A stretch of DNA of 64,000 bases from Lingula anatina (taxonomy: Eukaryota; Brachiopoda; Lingulata; Lingulida; Lingulidae): positions 95,385 to 159,384 of the forward strand of contig NW_019775535.1 in NCBI RefSeq assembly GCF_001039355.2, written 5' to 3'. A program made the position numbers and the translations under genes. This document shows positions 46,430 to 62,711 of this stretch, piece by piece. A model generated the notes under the pieces. The model was not told where the DNA came from, ran no database searches, and saw only the letters and a list, made by a program, of their open reading frames with translations. How positions within the stretch are numbered: the stretch's first letter is position 1; every line of letters begins with the position of its first letter.

Positions 46430-48790
46430 ATAGTCTAGATGACTGGTGCAAAAATTGCTCAAAAGATGGAAAAAGCATGAAATTTGGCACAAATGTTCTT
46501 TGGACTATGCTGATCATTTTCAAGGGCAGTGCCCAAAATTTCAAAGCGTTGCTTAGCAACAGTTGTTAAGGAAGTGATTTACCTTAGTAACAAGCTAATT
46601 GCACTTTTCTTGTTCAGTTTAAATGATTTAAAAAGGCTTTTAATAATGTTTCAAACCATCAGAACTATCACTATACTATTTTAAGACATTAAAAACCCAA
46701 GTAAACCATTGCAACAGTTGCTAGGCAGCATATTACCCTAGCAACAAGTATTTAACATTGTATATTTAATAATATATATTTAATAATATATATATACAGA
46801 TATCTCTGTAGCATTTTACATACCCTCCAGTTCCTTCCCATCTTTCTGTTCCCATTCTGAAACATATACTTACATGTTTCTTAATTATTAAGATAGGTAC
46901 ATTAATAGTGTATGCTTGCACAAACCCAAAAACACATGTCTCCGGGAGATGACCACACCTAAATTATCTTTAGCGGGGCAAATGATGCACATCCAAACAT
47001 TTTTTACATGTGGACAATCCCAAAAAACGTACAGAATATTTTCCCTAGCAGTATTGCAAAATTCTCAAATTCATAAGATAAGCATAAGTATTGAATATTC
47101 TATTATTTATTCTGAATTGGAGCAACTTCATTTTCTTGTGATCCGTTTCTTAAATGTTAGTTCCCAATTATCAGTACTCAAGGTTTTTTAAAAATATGTC
47201 TGCCATTCACTTACACCTTTATCTGGTGATATTATATGGCTTTGGAGGATTTTTTTGCGAAAATGGATGGTTTGGTAACTTGTTTAATTGAGTCCATTAT
47301 TTCTTGGAATGCTATGTGTAATTTTCGTCCATGGGAAGAGATAGCCATTCAAATGGTAAGCTCTTTTGAATGCTGAATTAGCCCAGAAAGTAAGTGTCAA
47401 TGTTGATTTTTTGTTGAGTTCGTCTAGAGAGAGGGGATTTCTAATGTCATTTATAATATCATTGATGTAAAAAAAAATTTTACACCATCTTTTATGGAAA
47501 TAATTTTTTAATTTCTTTCAATTTTTGAGTTTTGACATAATGGTTGTGATAAGATTTCATCTGGGGTTAAATTGAAATTTTCCTGAATTTCACTCAAAGA
47601 ACCAATAATCTTTGCCAAAAGGGATAAGAAGTTGCTTTTAGTATTTTTAACCCACCTTTTGTTACTACCGATTCCTGACATTTCGCCGAGAAAAACGCTC
47701 TTCACTTACTCTTATTTTCTTCACAAAGAAGTCTTTTAAGCCATGTAAAGTTTAGGGCNGATTTCCAAGTTATTTTTCATTTTGTTCAATATTTTCTAAA
47801 AAGTTTTTTCACATTGTATTTTGTCAGTTTCTATTCTCTACCAAGTAACTTACATACACCTGCATGGTTCTATTTTAATTCTTTTTGTTAATCAATGAAG
47901 TTCAGAAGTTTCTGCTCACACCCAAAGGCCGTTAGATGCCATATCTTACTTCCACCAAGGCTGCTCTACAACAATATAAGAGTATTCTTGCGAGATGAAC
48001 ATATCTGAATCAGCACTACGGTGCCATGTCATCAGATACCATTTGCTCACTCTGGTTGGACTTGTGCGGAACAGTGGGCCTTTGTGGACACATTTGCCAG
48101 AAGCTATTGACCTGCCCAGAGTTGCTCCAGTGTGCATGTAGGTGCAGATGTAGAGGCTGACAATGTGCAAGAGCAAAATGCACTGTATAGTGCACATACA
48201 AGGGAGAATTTAACGTCTTAACTATTGCAAAGTTTTATAAAGAGCCGTAAGGTGATAAAAGCATGGAAATGGCTGGTTACTAACTTTGAACATGCTGCCT
48301 TAAGTATCTGCACTGGCAATGTATTTGATCGGATGTGTGTAAACACACAATTGGTTCAACTTACTGGATTAAAAGTATGAACATCTTGCTCAAAAGTGTA
48401 GTTCTTAGCTAGTATAAAAGATTTGCCTTACTTAATAGACTAACGCAACTTTAAATGCTTGTTGCTAGGGTAATATGCTGCCTAGCAATCGTGGCTAAGG
48501 TTGATTTGGGTTTTAATTGCCTTAAAATAGTCTAGTGATAGTTCTGATGCCCTGAAACATAGTTATTAGCATTTCTAAACCTTTTAAACTGGACAAGAAA
48601 GGTCTAATTAGCTTGTTACTAAGGAAATTCACTTCCATAGCAACGGTTGCTAAGCAACGCTTTGAAATTTTGGGCACTGCCCTTGAAAATGATCAGCATA
48701 GACCAAAGAACATTTGTGCCAAGTTTCATCCTTTTTCCACATTTTGAGCAATTTGGCCAAAATATAGCACCAGTCATCCAGACTACTACA
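46430..48790. mobile_element. Large inverted-repeat DNA element (~330-bp arms)
   Basis: The left arm 46430-46755 and right arm 48456-48790 are inverted copies. Examples are TAGTCTAGATGACTGG versus the complement of CCAGTCATCCAGACTA, and GATCATTTTCAAGGGCAGTG on both sides. Ends are next to TA. The ~1.7-kb interior carries a minus-strand LINE fragment and no transposase I can recognise. Confidence 0.8.
46900..47770 (-). pseudogene. L1/Tx1-like LINE ORF2 C-terminal fragment
   Basis: Minus-strand pieces in several frames resemble the region after the reverse transcriptase of L1/Tx1-type LINEs: SGIGSNKRWVKN, then LTPDEILSQPLCQNSKI, then YINDIINDIRNPLSLDEL, then the Cys/His segment ENILYVFWDCPHVKNVW. 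The order is as in intact elements, with stops and frameshifts between. The element is 5'-truncated and dead. One undetermined base lies at 47759. Confidence 0.7.
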
Positions 48791-50126
48791 CTATAAATTC
48801 AGTTTACGAGAATTAACTATCTCGTATCCAGCAAAACAGTTCTAAAATTACCACAGCGGATTCTTTTTATCTTTTATGACCCTGTCTCCGACTTTGATAA
48901 CGGAAAGTTTAATAAAAAAAAAGAGCCAGGTACCCCTTATTAATGTGGTGTCCACGGAGTAAAATACACATTAAAGTAAGATGTAAACTACAATGAATGA
49001 ACAACCATTTGTATATCACTATTGAATTGCTCTGATAACAGGGCATGCTCGATATTCTAATCTTACCTTTTTGTCAAAAGCTTGCGAAACGGTTCCATCG
49101 TCAACAATTTATCATTCGGTTAAGGGCATGGGTACGAATTATCAGAGAGAAATACTCCGTGAAACATACTATGATAGCGTAATGTATACTTTTCCTTATA
49201 GTTGTCAACGTCAACTTCCCCGCATTAATTTGACAACGCATTATAAATTGAACGCCTTTATATCACATTTTGAATATCTCAACATTCCCAAATGACAAAA
49301 GGCATTAAGTATTGCAGCATGATTGTAAAGTTATTTCGATTGAAGGGGGTCTAGTTGTTGGAACGTAACATTTGTTGCAAACCACTTACTCATTTTTACT
49401 TTGGTGCACTATCTGCATAGTTTTGACTTGCCCGGAGTCCATTATTTTTCATGTTTTATACAGAAGTACCCTCGAATGTGGAAATAATTCAACGGTAATT
49501 AAAAAGCGCTTTAAAATACTTAACTATATGCTAGTTTTATACAAAATGGATGCACCTCTGAAGTTGACTCAAATATTCACTATTCTGGTGGAATGTCCCG
49601 TAGATTATATGCATGTGATTATCTTAGTAATTGGTGAAGTTTAAAAAAATTAGATAAAGTATGTAACAATGTTCATCAATTGAAATATAATTTCTTTATG
49701 CTGATACGAAATAAAATCGCCCCCGTTGCTCTTAAAATCCAGTCCATTTGTACATTAATTAGACCATGAGGAATTTTTGTGTAAGCTATCTTTATAGGAC
49801 CTAAGTGGTGTTGCTTATACTATAATCAGGTCGATATGTTTATCACGTATGAATACAAAAGTTGTCAATTGTTATATTGACCGTAGTTATAGATGTGTCC
49901 ATAGTAAACATTTCTCAAGAAATAATCAATGTGCCGGGCAACGTAGGTTATTAAAATGCCAAATAACTCATTTATATAGATCGATCACTGCGGCCAATAA
50001 GCGTCCACTAAGCTGATGTAGGGCTGTGTTAAAGTCAAACGGACGCATTAAGCTTGATTAATTGTGTGTAACGCTGACAAATGAGAAGACTGATTAGAGA
50101 CACTGTGTCATAAGTCCCCTCCTGAC
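48791..50126. other. Gene-free spacer
   Basis: No family resemblance in the short frames. Plain AT-rich sequence upstream of the HEPN gene. I do not see a clear TATA box within 150 bp of 50127. Confidence 0.5.
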
Positions 50127-50828
50127 ATGGCGTCTTCCGATGATACTGACCTGGCAGAGATAGCGGCCGGGAGGAGGAGGTTCGCCTGTCTTATGACATT
50201 ATTAATGGAGTATGGAGGCGACGTTGTTAAGGATGTTTTGGGGAAACAACTAGCATTGGAATATCCAACGCGGTACGACAGCGACAGAAAATGCTTTGAA
50301 AAAGTTTTGATGTTTCATTCCGTGAAGACGACACTGTTTAGCTTGCCTCGGACATATTTCAACTTGTGTCTGAAGGAGCAACTGTATCCGAATGGAAAAC
50401 CTTGTCCAGGTATTTCCTTGGAGCAGATAGACATTGCAACCGCTGTGAAATTGTTGTTAAACATAACGTCACTGAACAAAAAAGCAAAGGCCTGGATACG
50501 CCCTAGTCCTCGTGATGCAGCTGTTCGCGCTTTGCTATCTCGCATGAAAACGCACAGGGACATCATGCACACTTACGCCAATGGTGCCTCCTCACTCAGC
50601 CAGGCAGACTTCCTGAAGCATTTTGAAAACATAAAAAACATTCTCCTGCGACTCTCTCCGTTATATAGAAAGCAAACATACGATGCTATAATGAAAGACG
50701 ATGCCAGCATCGGGTCGCTGGGTGAGCACATCGAATCCCTGCAAATTTGGTGTTCGGACATTGAACGAGCAAGGACAGCGCCTGCGAGAACAGGCATTAC
50801 CAGCTCTCACGTGGTTGATACCCTGTAA
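50127..50828 (+). CDS. Intronless DZIP3-like HEPN-domain protein
   Basis: A complete 233-residue single-exon frame, ATG at 50127 to TAA at 50828. The body resembles the HEPN-like domain of DZIP3-type proteins that are expanded in molluscs, brachiopods and cnidarians: LLLNITSLNKKAKAWIRPSP, then a run of helices with R-x-x-x-H (RDIMH, residues 144-148), then FLKHFENIKNILLRL. HEPN folds are often RNA-binding or RNase modules with R-x4-6-H; here the spacing is shorter, so catalysis is uncertain. There is no RING, death or NTPase domain in the frame, so it is a solo domain. It is markedly richer in GC than the DNA around it. Lack of introns may mean a retrocopy or simply family style. Role unknown; innate-immune signalling is a guess from the family. 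Confidence 0.75.
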   Translation: MASSDDTDLAEIAAGRRRFACLMTLLMEYGGDVVKDVLGKQLALEYPTRYDSDRKCFEKVLMFHSVKTTLFSLPRTYFNLCLKEQLYPNGKPCPGISLEQIDIATAVKLLLNITSLNKKAKAWIRPSPRDAAVRALLSRMKTHRDIMHTYANGASSLSQADFLKHFENIKNILLRLSPLYRKQTYDAIMKDDASIGSLGEHIESLQIWCSDIERARTAPARTGITSSHVVDTL

Positions 50829-52422
50829 TACAGCTACACAACTGACTAGTAAAAGATCACTTGCAACTAGGGTTTCTTAGCTGTTTAATGGGAGTTGGCG
50901 AATCGATTAACATGTGCAATTATCAATATCTCCACAATGTAACAATATTTCCCATACCTTTATAACATGGTATAATTTCGGCTTTTTTATGAATGTTAAA
51001 TAGCGGATGCTACTGCATTCTCATATCATGTTCCGATGCGACAGCATTTAACGTGCGCATTATTGTTAGATAGGTGACGTAAAACATTGTCGATAGATGT
51101 GACTTGATCATCAGTCAATTAATGAGGTAGGAGATGTATGTATGTAAGTTATGCGGCAGTGAAGTAGTGTCTCTGTAGTTTTGTAGCTAATACCACATCA
51201 AGCCACAATTTAAAAGCAAAGTGCATGGCAAATGAGCTACAATGTACAAAGAGTCTTCCCTTGTACTCAAGTATTTGTTCAATAATCAATCGAGTTGATA
51301 CCAGCATTTAAAGAACACAAGTTTAATTATTGGCATTTTTCTTTGGGTCTATTTACTATAATGGCGTGAAATATAAGTCAATTGATATCAACTTTATTTT
51401 GATATTGAAATGAGCTTTCGTTTTTACAAAGTGACTTATGTACGTACACAACAGACCAGACTCACCAAGATCCTTGGTTGCAATGCTCTTTATTTGTCAC
51501 TAATAAATTTACAGTGTGTACAGATTTCATCTTATACAACATGATGATTGTCATCTTTCTTGGTAAAAACGGTCATTTGAAGCAGCTATGCTCAGTTATG
51601 AATAAAATGAAAAATACAGTTTTGAAAATCAAAATTTCACTGTAGAGCTCTTCATTAAAAGATTTCGTCCTCATACAAGTCTTGATTCAGCTTGCACAGT
51701 ACACATTTATTAAATCAAATAGTGTAAAATATCATAATTATGTAGAACTGTACTTTGTACAAAGATATACATGCACAATGATAGTGATCAAATATTTTTT
51801 CTCCAACGCACCCCCCTTTCTCTGATACACGCACCCTTGTTAGAGATGTTCTATTTCTCATCCTAAGAAAACGCCCTGTGAATAAACATAATACTTTACA
51901 AGATCTTTATATTGTGCTTTGAAATGTACCATTTATTAAACAGCAAACTCAAAGTGACATATTTCAAATTGTGCTCTTTAATAACATAAACAATACAGTA
52001 TTATCAACTGATTTACCAGTTAATTATGCTTTTCTTAGCCTGTGAAACATTTGTAAAGATTTCTCTTAAAAAACTGTTCAAGTAAAATGGGCATGGAATG
52101 AATCCTGCTCTTGTTCAACTTCTGCATCCCTGTGTTATTTATTCCAAAAAACCTTCAAAATGTTAAAAATCGCCACAGTTAGATCCCCTTTTTCTCTTCA
52201 AGTAAAAGACAATGGCACATGGGTAAGCGACACTTTACCACAAAGAGTGAAAAGCACTTGTTGTGGAACCACATCAACAGTGAGTGAAGAAGCAAAGTAA
52301 AATGAATATTTTGAAAATTTTGAAAAAAAAAACTTTACTGATGTGAAAAGCATCACAGATTTATAACTCATAACACAGCCTGACATTGGAATAGACAAGA
52401 CAGAGTTCCTGGGTCACCATTA
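50829..52422. other. 3' flanks of the HEPN gene and ZCCHC10
   Basis: The convergent 3' regions of the plus-strand HEPN gene and the minus-strand ZCCHC10. No other gene seen. Confidence 0.5.
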
Positions 52423-56790
<4,368 letters not shown>

Positions 56791-57085
56791 TTTGATCTTG
56801 TTACTGGACGTAATCGCTTTGAGGGAATGGACTTAATTCTCGCAGTGCCTGAAGAAACAAAAATATTTAATTTTCACAAGTTTTATGTGGTAAATGTGCT
56901 CTATGGTCTTCATACAAGTGAATTATTTTATTATTACTGTCTTTAATACTTTGTGTAACTGTTATCTGTTCCGGTTTGATCTCGTTATTAGATGATATCG
57001 CAACCGGAAGTTTACTCAAAACTAAACAAGTAAGCTTCCTGTAGATGCACTGCTGTAGATGTGAGTGCAGGTGAAATCGTGGAGC
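56791..57085. promoter_or_regulatory. Bidirectional promoter region between ZCCHC10 and the type I membrane protein gene
   Basis: The two genes start head-to-head with 295 bp between their ATGs. I see no TATA box. It must hold both 5' UTRs and core promoters. Confidence 0.55.
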
Positions 57086-60000
57086 ATGACGTTGTTAGCA
57101 GGGGCGTTGTTTCTCTGTGGCTATGTTGCTGTTGCCACTGCAGCGGAGTGCACGTAAGCATGATTTTACTTTTGGTTTTTGTATATGGATGAAATTGCTT
57201 AAAGGAACATTATTATTCTAAAACCCAGTTTTAAAATTAAAATAAAATAATATACTAATAGTTATTAAAATACAGTTAGTGTTAATATCATTATTACAAT
57301 CAGAGTTGCTACCTTACTTGAAAAGTTGGGGAAAATTATTTTACAAGGTCTGTGAATTGTCAGGGAAATTAACGTTTTGGTCAAGGAAAAATTTAATTTT
57401 AGAAAAGTCGGGGAAAAAATAAAATTTTAGGTAGGGACCACACAAGACTTGCTAATTTGGCTAGGGACTTGATATTTTTAAATCTCATTTAGATCGTAAG
57501 TTTTTACACTTTTAGTGATGCCATGTCTGTCATTTTTTCAGATGCCACTTTAAAAATGAATCAAAAGTTGCCCCACTTGATTTTCATCCCCTAAATAATA
57601 TCATAGAAACTTGAAATTTACCACATCAGAAGTAGAGGAGCTAGGCATGAACACCCAATTTAAAATTTGATTTTTTGACCCCATTCCCAGAGATTAGATC
57701 GATCTAATTTAGATCGAACTAACTCCTGGGGGTTCACGCTAAATAGCTGTCAGCCGAGCGGACACGAAAGTTAATTACCCTCTTACAGCTTGTAGTAGGC
57801 GGGACGGACATTTAAGCCGGATTATGTGACAGTAATCTAGTGAGACTCCCCGCGGGGATAGATCGATCTAAAATCTATGGGAATACGCCCTTAGATATTT
57901 ACAAGCATAGTTATATGTTTGTAAAGTATACAGAGTGATAAAATTTGTTTGCAATATGGAATAACAAATTGATACAATGATAAAGTTTAACATTTGAATG
58001 ATTGTTATCTGTGTAAGTCATAGTAAAAATTAGATTAGTGAAAAAAATTATAGTTTTGGTTGGATTGTGTGGTTGTAATGGAGGTAGAGGTTGAAAATAA
58101 GGTGGTATTGGTCAGCGAAAAACAGGATTTGGTTAGTTAAAAGTCAGGGAATTTTATTTAGCAAGTCAGGCTATATGTTGCCTTGTGTGCTGCATCAACG
58201 TGTCTTTTCCTGCTTGTGCATAAATACAACTGTCATATGTTACGTTGTACTGCATCAACATGTCTTTTCCTGCTTGTGTATAAATACAGATGTAATATGT
58301 TTACTAGTGCGCTGTATCAACATATCTTTTCCTGCTTGTGTATTATTACAAATGCTATGTTTACTTGTATTTTTATGATGCAATTTTTATACACGAAAGT
58401 GTAATATTTGCTCCTGACAATGTTTGTATTCTTGTATATGATTTGAGTGCAAAACAAAATTTTATGAGTATCCTGGTTCAGTTGATTAAAAAAAAACTAT
58501 GAAAAACTATCGAAAAAGGCACTTAATTTACAATCTATTTGTAATTATAAAAGTAATTAGGTGGAAGTCTTCTAGTCAGCTAGCCTGCCGGTATATTGTG
58601 CAACTCTCTAAAGAGATGCAGGTTTTTAGGTACAGCATGCATCCCAGGAAATTTATTATAACTCAAAAACTAAATAAGATATCTTTCTGAAATTTTCTGA
58701 CATTGTTTAAAACATATTTCGGATGCTTATGAAAAAATTTCAACAAATTATTTGGTAAAGTGAAAAAGAATGTGCATGCTGAAATTAAAGTTTTGTTTTT
58801 TACTTCTCTTCGAGAAAAGCAAATCTCATATTTAAACTCCTGCTATTTCTACCTAAGTTAAACAAATGTGAATAAAACTGAAATAACTTTAAAGCTTACA
58901 TTCTTGGCTTTCTAAAAATGTACAGTTCTTAGGTGTTTTCTAGACAAGTGAATACGTTATCATTGATTAAATGAGGCCGCCTGTAAAATTGAGTGCATCC
59001 GGGTAGAGGGCTCAGGACCAAGGGCACTTTCTAGGTCAGATGCTGTCAGGCTCTATGGGGTTAAGGCTTCGTTCACATGCAATGTCTATTTTCTAAATTC
59101 TATTTTCTATTTGCGGTATGTCTTATGATCACGGTCTGTGGCCTGAATATCCCGCGGCATAATTACTGGCAGCGCGAGCCAGTTACTATAAGTTACTATA
59201 AGTAACTGGCTCGCGCTGCCAGTAATTACGCGGCGGGATATTCAGGGCACAGACCGTGATCATAAGATAGCGCAAATAGAAAATAGAAATTAGAAAATAG
59301 ACATTGCATGTGGACGAAGCCTAATAAAAGGCAATGAGCCCAGAGTATGACATGAAGCAGTAACCTTAAAATTTTGACTTTTAGGTAACAACATTAGTGT
59401 ATAAAAGGCTAAACCTATGCAATGCATTACTCAGCAGCCACCTGCTTTTTAGGGCAAATCTTATTGTACATTCGTCTGGGAAATTTGAAACATACCCTTA
59501 TTTCTCACCTTTATGCAAAAAATCGGTAATGACATTTTGACAGGGACGATACTGCATTTGCCATGGAATTTTCAAATTTTGTAATGGCTTCAAATGAATA
59601 GTAAGCAATCACAAGCACCTAAAAAGTGCTTTCCTATTGTGTTAGTGGCATTTGGAGGAGAAAACTTGATGCCATTTGACAAATATAAATGTGCTGGATT
59701 ATTTGAAATGAGACATAATCATTGACATCTGTGGCAAACAAGGGCTTTTAAGAAGTGAAGACGAATATGACTTTGATAGCACAGTTTTATACCTACAAGC
59801 AAAAAACGAAACCAATGACAGTAAGTTACCTGTAACACTGTTACACATCATTAAAATAAGTGGTGATTCCGCTGTTAAGCATAATGTAATATTGCACTGC
59901 CACCACAAGACTTACAAGAAGAAAATTGCATTACTTCTCCTCAAAACAAGAATGATTGTTAGGACTAAAACACAGCTACAATGGGAAAAGCAGTCTGATT

Positions 60001-62711
60001 TGATTCTTATTCTTGTAGCCATGCATTTTTTAATTAATGTGCACGACACTTACCTTTTTCACCTACTTCCTTGCTCACCTGTATTAAATGGCAAGTGAGC
60101 TAGATTATATGAAAATCCACCAAATTTAAACCACTATTTCCTACAGTCAAAATAGAAACTTAATATGCTCTCCCACTTTAAGCAGCTGTTGTTACAGTTC
60201 GTGTTTATAAAACGGGAATTATATTGACTTAGACTGAAATTGTGCTGGCCATACATGAATGTGTTTATTGTCTATGTACGGAATCTATTGTTTGAATAAG
60301 GACTGACATTGTGTTTTCATGAGTAAGACCCAAATTGAATGCCTGCATGTGGTGGATAGGCTGGGGATTAAGATTTGGTGGCCCAGTGAATATAAAAGAA
60401 TAAATTTTATGCTATTTTGTCTATTGCATGCCTATATCTTTTTGAGAAGCAGATTTTAAGCTCTTTTCAGCTATTTAGAAGCCCAGGGTTAAATAAAATT
60501 CAAATACAAAAGTAGAATACAACAATGAACAATATAACTAGAAAAGCACTCAGAGAGCACAAACCTCTGCCAAGGACTTCTTTACCTGTAAGAAATAATA
60601 AACAACTGACATGGCATGTGCTTAGATACACTTTATATATATATAAAGAGCACATTCAGATAATTCATGGACTTACTGATCTGTGGACCAAATGTGGCTA
60701 ACCCAATTTAAAAGGTAGCCCCTTAGAATCCCCAGATGGTCTCCCTGCCTCCACATGTGTCATACCTGCATGGACCAAGGAATTAAACCTTGGAGCCATG
60801 TTTATTCAGTTTAAATAATTAATGGCGCATGTGGAGGAGGGAAGACCATCGTGGATTAAATGGCTTCCTTTTATGTTGGGTCTGCCATATTTAGTTCGTG
60901 GATCAGTAAGGCTGCATTCACATTGAGCAGAGCCGAGGCTCTAAAAAGCTGAGAACTAAATATGGCGGACGTACATGAAAGGAAAACTGTGTAATCCATC
61001 TAATGGTCTCTCTGCCTCTCACACACCTCCCCACGCGTCGTCCCAATGGAGCCGAGATTTAATGACTGTACACCCGTAGGGATGATGTGTGGGGAGGCGT
61101 GTGAGAGGCGGAGAGACCATTAAAGGATTAGGCGGTTTTCCCTCCATGTACGTCTGCCATATTTAGTTCTCGACTTTGTAGAGCCTCGGCTCCTCTCGAT
61201 GTGAATGCGGCCTATGATCATCTGTTGTGAATGAGCTCAGAATGGCCTATGTATGTCGTGGTGGATTAAGGGGGGTGTCAGTGGGGTCCTGCCCCCCCTC
61301 CCCTTTGGTATCTGAAAAAAAATCACACCAATAGTCCCCTCTTGAATTTAGAATTTTGACTGGCTGAATCATAGTTCTAAACTGTACCAAATGGCACTGC
61401 ACACCCTCCAAAACACCCAAATTTTTGTGGCCTATTAGTCAAGGGGGGCTTAGGGTTGGCTTTGCATCCAAGGGCTGTCATTTCGAAAAAAAAGGGGACC
61501 CTTCCTTCAAATTATCCTGGATCTACCCCTGTGTGATGTGTGACGCAACTTGACTTACTTTAATGAATCTGAGCTGTGATTTAATCAATTCTGTCCTGTC
61601 TGGGGCCACTCAGGAACAGGAAACTATAGTAATACAAGGACTTGTACTTCATTAAAAGTCCTCGAGTAATATGACTAACATTTAATCTTTTAGAATCACT
61701 TATCAGGTAAAGAAAATGGCAAATATTTTGCAGTGTTAAGCAGTATATATTTTTGATAAAAGTTAAATTTTTGATTTGGCTCAAGTGAGTCATCTGTTTT
61801 GATTTAAGGGATTTGTATCCTAGAGTAAGCTCAGCCATTCATTGAAAAGTCCTATTACATACATTTTCTGTGTAGAATAAGCTGGTTATAAGGTGATTGT
61901 CAAGCACATGTACTAGTACTATTGTCATGCAGTCATAATATACATCTGTCATATTAATTTCCAGACGAGCATGCTCCGTTCTCACTGATCCTGATCTTGT
62001 ACCTTGCTGGCAGCAAAGCACAGAATACTTTGCTCAGACTCTGTCCAAGGCCATAGAGGACTTTGCTGCCATCAACGTCCATGTGTCTAGGTGGAAGCAG
62101 AACCACAAGGAGCAGAGTGACAAATATGCTGAGTTTGACCACGAAATTGTGAACAAGACACTGGATGGAATGGATTTTGCTGGAACTACGCTAAGCAAAG
62201 AGGATCTGGCTGAGATTTATAATTTGATTCTGAATAAGGCAAGGGGTTTAATTTGATTTAGTGGCAAGTTTGATTATAAATTCATTTTAAATGGTGTAGT
62301 TTGTTCCACATTTAAAATGAAATATATATTTATGATTTGTCTGAAAAGTAGATATTTATGATTTTGATTTTAAGAGAATCTTTGTTCAGTCCATAGTGAT
62401 ACAGGCAGTTTTTTTAGTGTAACATTGAAATTGATCATCATTATGTTAAATGATATTTAATGCAGTTCACTCTTATCTTGCAGACAAGGAAAGTCGAACC
62501 AAATTATGAGCAGGAAGATGAACTGGTTGAGCTGCCTCATGTCGAGTGCCCTGTTCCTTGCTCGTACACAGTCACCATGTGGATTGCCCTGTTCTCAGTC
62601 ATGATTGTTGTCACTTTTCTCACATTATTGGTGACAGGTGCATACTTGTTTACTCTCCATAGGATGCAGAAAAGTCCACATTCCAAACCCTTGGTGTCTT
62701 CTCCAAGCTAA
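57086..62711 (+). CDS. Unrecognised small type I membrane protein
   Basis: Three exons, 57086-57153, 61965-62238 and 62484-62711, give 189 residues with consistent phases. Residues 1-19 are a signal peptide (MTLLAGALFLCGYVAVATA). The ectodomain has Cys22, Cys26, Cys37, Cys136 and Cys140, and one N-glycosylation sequon (NKT). It includes helical stretches such as STEYFAQTLSKAIEDFAAIN. One transmembrane helix follows, near residues 145-172 (WIALFSVMIVVTFLTLLV), then a ~17-residue tail. Intron 1 is 4.8 kb and full of foldback elements. Intron 2 begins with GC (AAG|gcaagg) and ends cttgcag, a GC-AG intron. I do not recognise a named family. Polyadenylation may use AATAAA near 63646. Location would be secretory pathway or plasma membrane. 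Confidence 0.75.
58189..58375. repeat. 60-62-bp tandem repeat, three units
   Basis: CTG(C/T)ATCAACRTGTCTTTTCC starts at about 58190, 58250 and 58312 (the third with ATATC for RTGTC). In intron 1 of the membrane-protein gene. The open frames across it are a by-product of the repeat. Confidence 0.85.
59064..59322. mobile_element. 259-bp foldback MITE
   Basis: It is almost wholly an inverted repeat: AGGCTTCGTTCACATGCAAT at the left and ATTGCATGTGGACGAAGCCT at the right. The inner part (GTAACTGGCTCGCGCTGCC and its complement) is nearly perfect around a short AGTTACTATA-type loop. No coding capacity. In intron 1 of the membrane-protein gene. Confidence 0.85.
60672..60910. mobile_element. Diverged foldback element
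   Basis: CTTACTGATC at the left and GATCAGTAAG at the right bound about 239 bp of imperfect inverted repeat; the arms share CCTCCACATG and complement GGTCT motifs. It abuts the next foldback. Confidence 0.65.
60909..61213. mobile_element. Foldback MITE of about 305 bp
   Basis: Ends AGGCTGCATTCACAT and ATGTGAATGCGGCCT. Inner arms share TAATGGTCTCTCTGCCTCTC and its complement GAGAGGCGGAGAGACCATTA. No coding capacity. Confidence 0.8.
61257..61531. mobile_element. hAT-like MITE
   Basis: It starts GTGGTGGATTAAGGGGGG and ends CCTGGATCTACCCCTG. The interior matches the element at 19552-19838, including TGAATCATAGTTCTAAAC and a TACC/TACTAAATGGCAC phrase. Confidence 0.75.
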
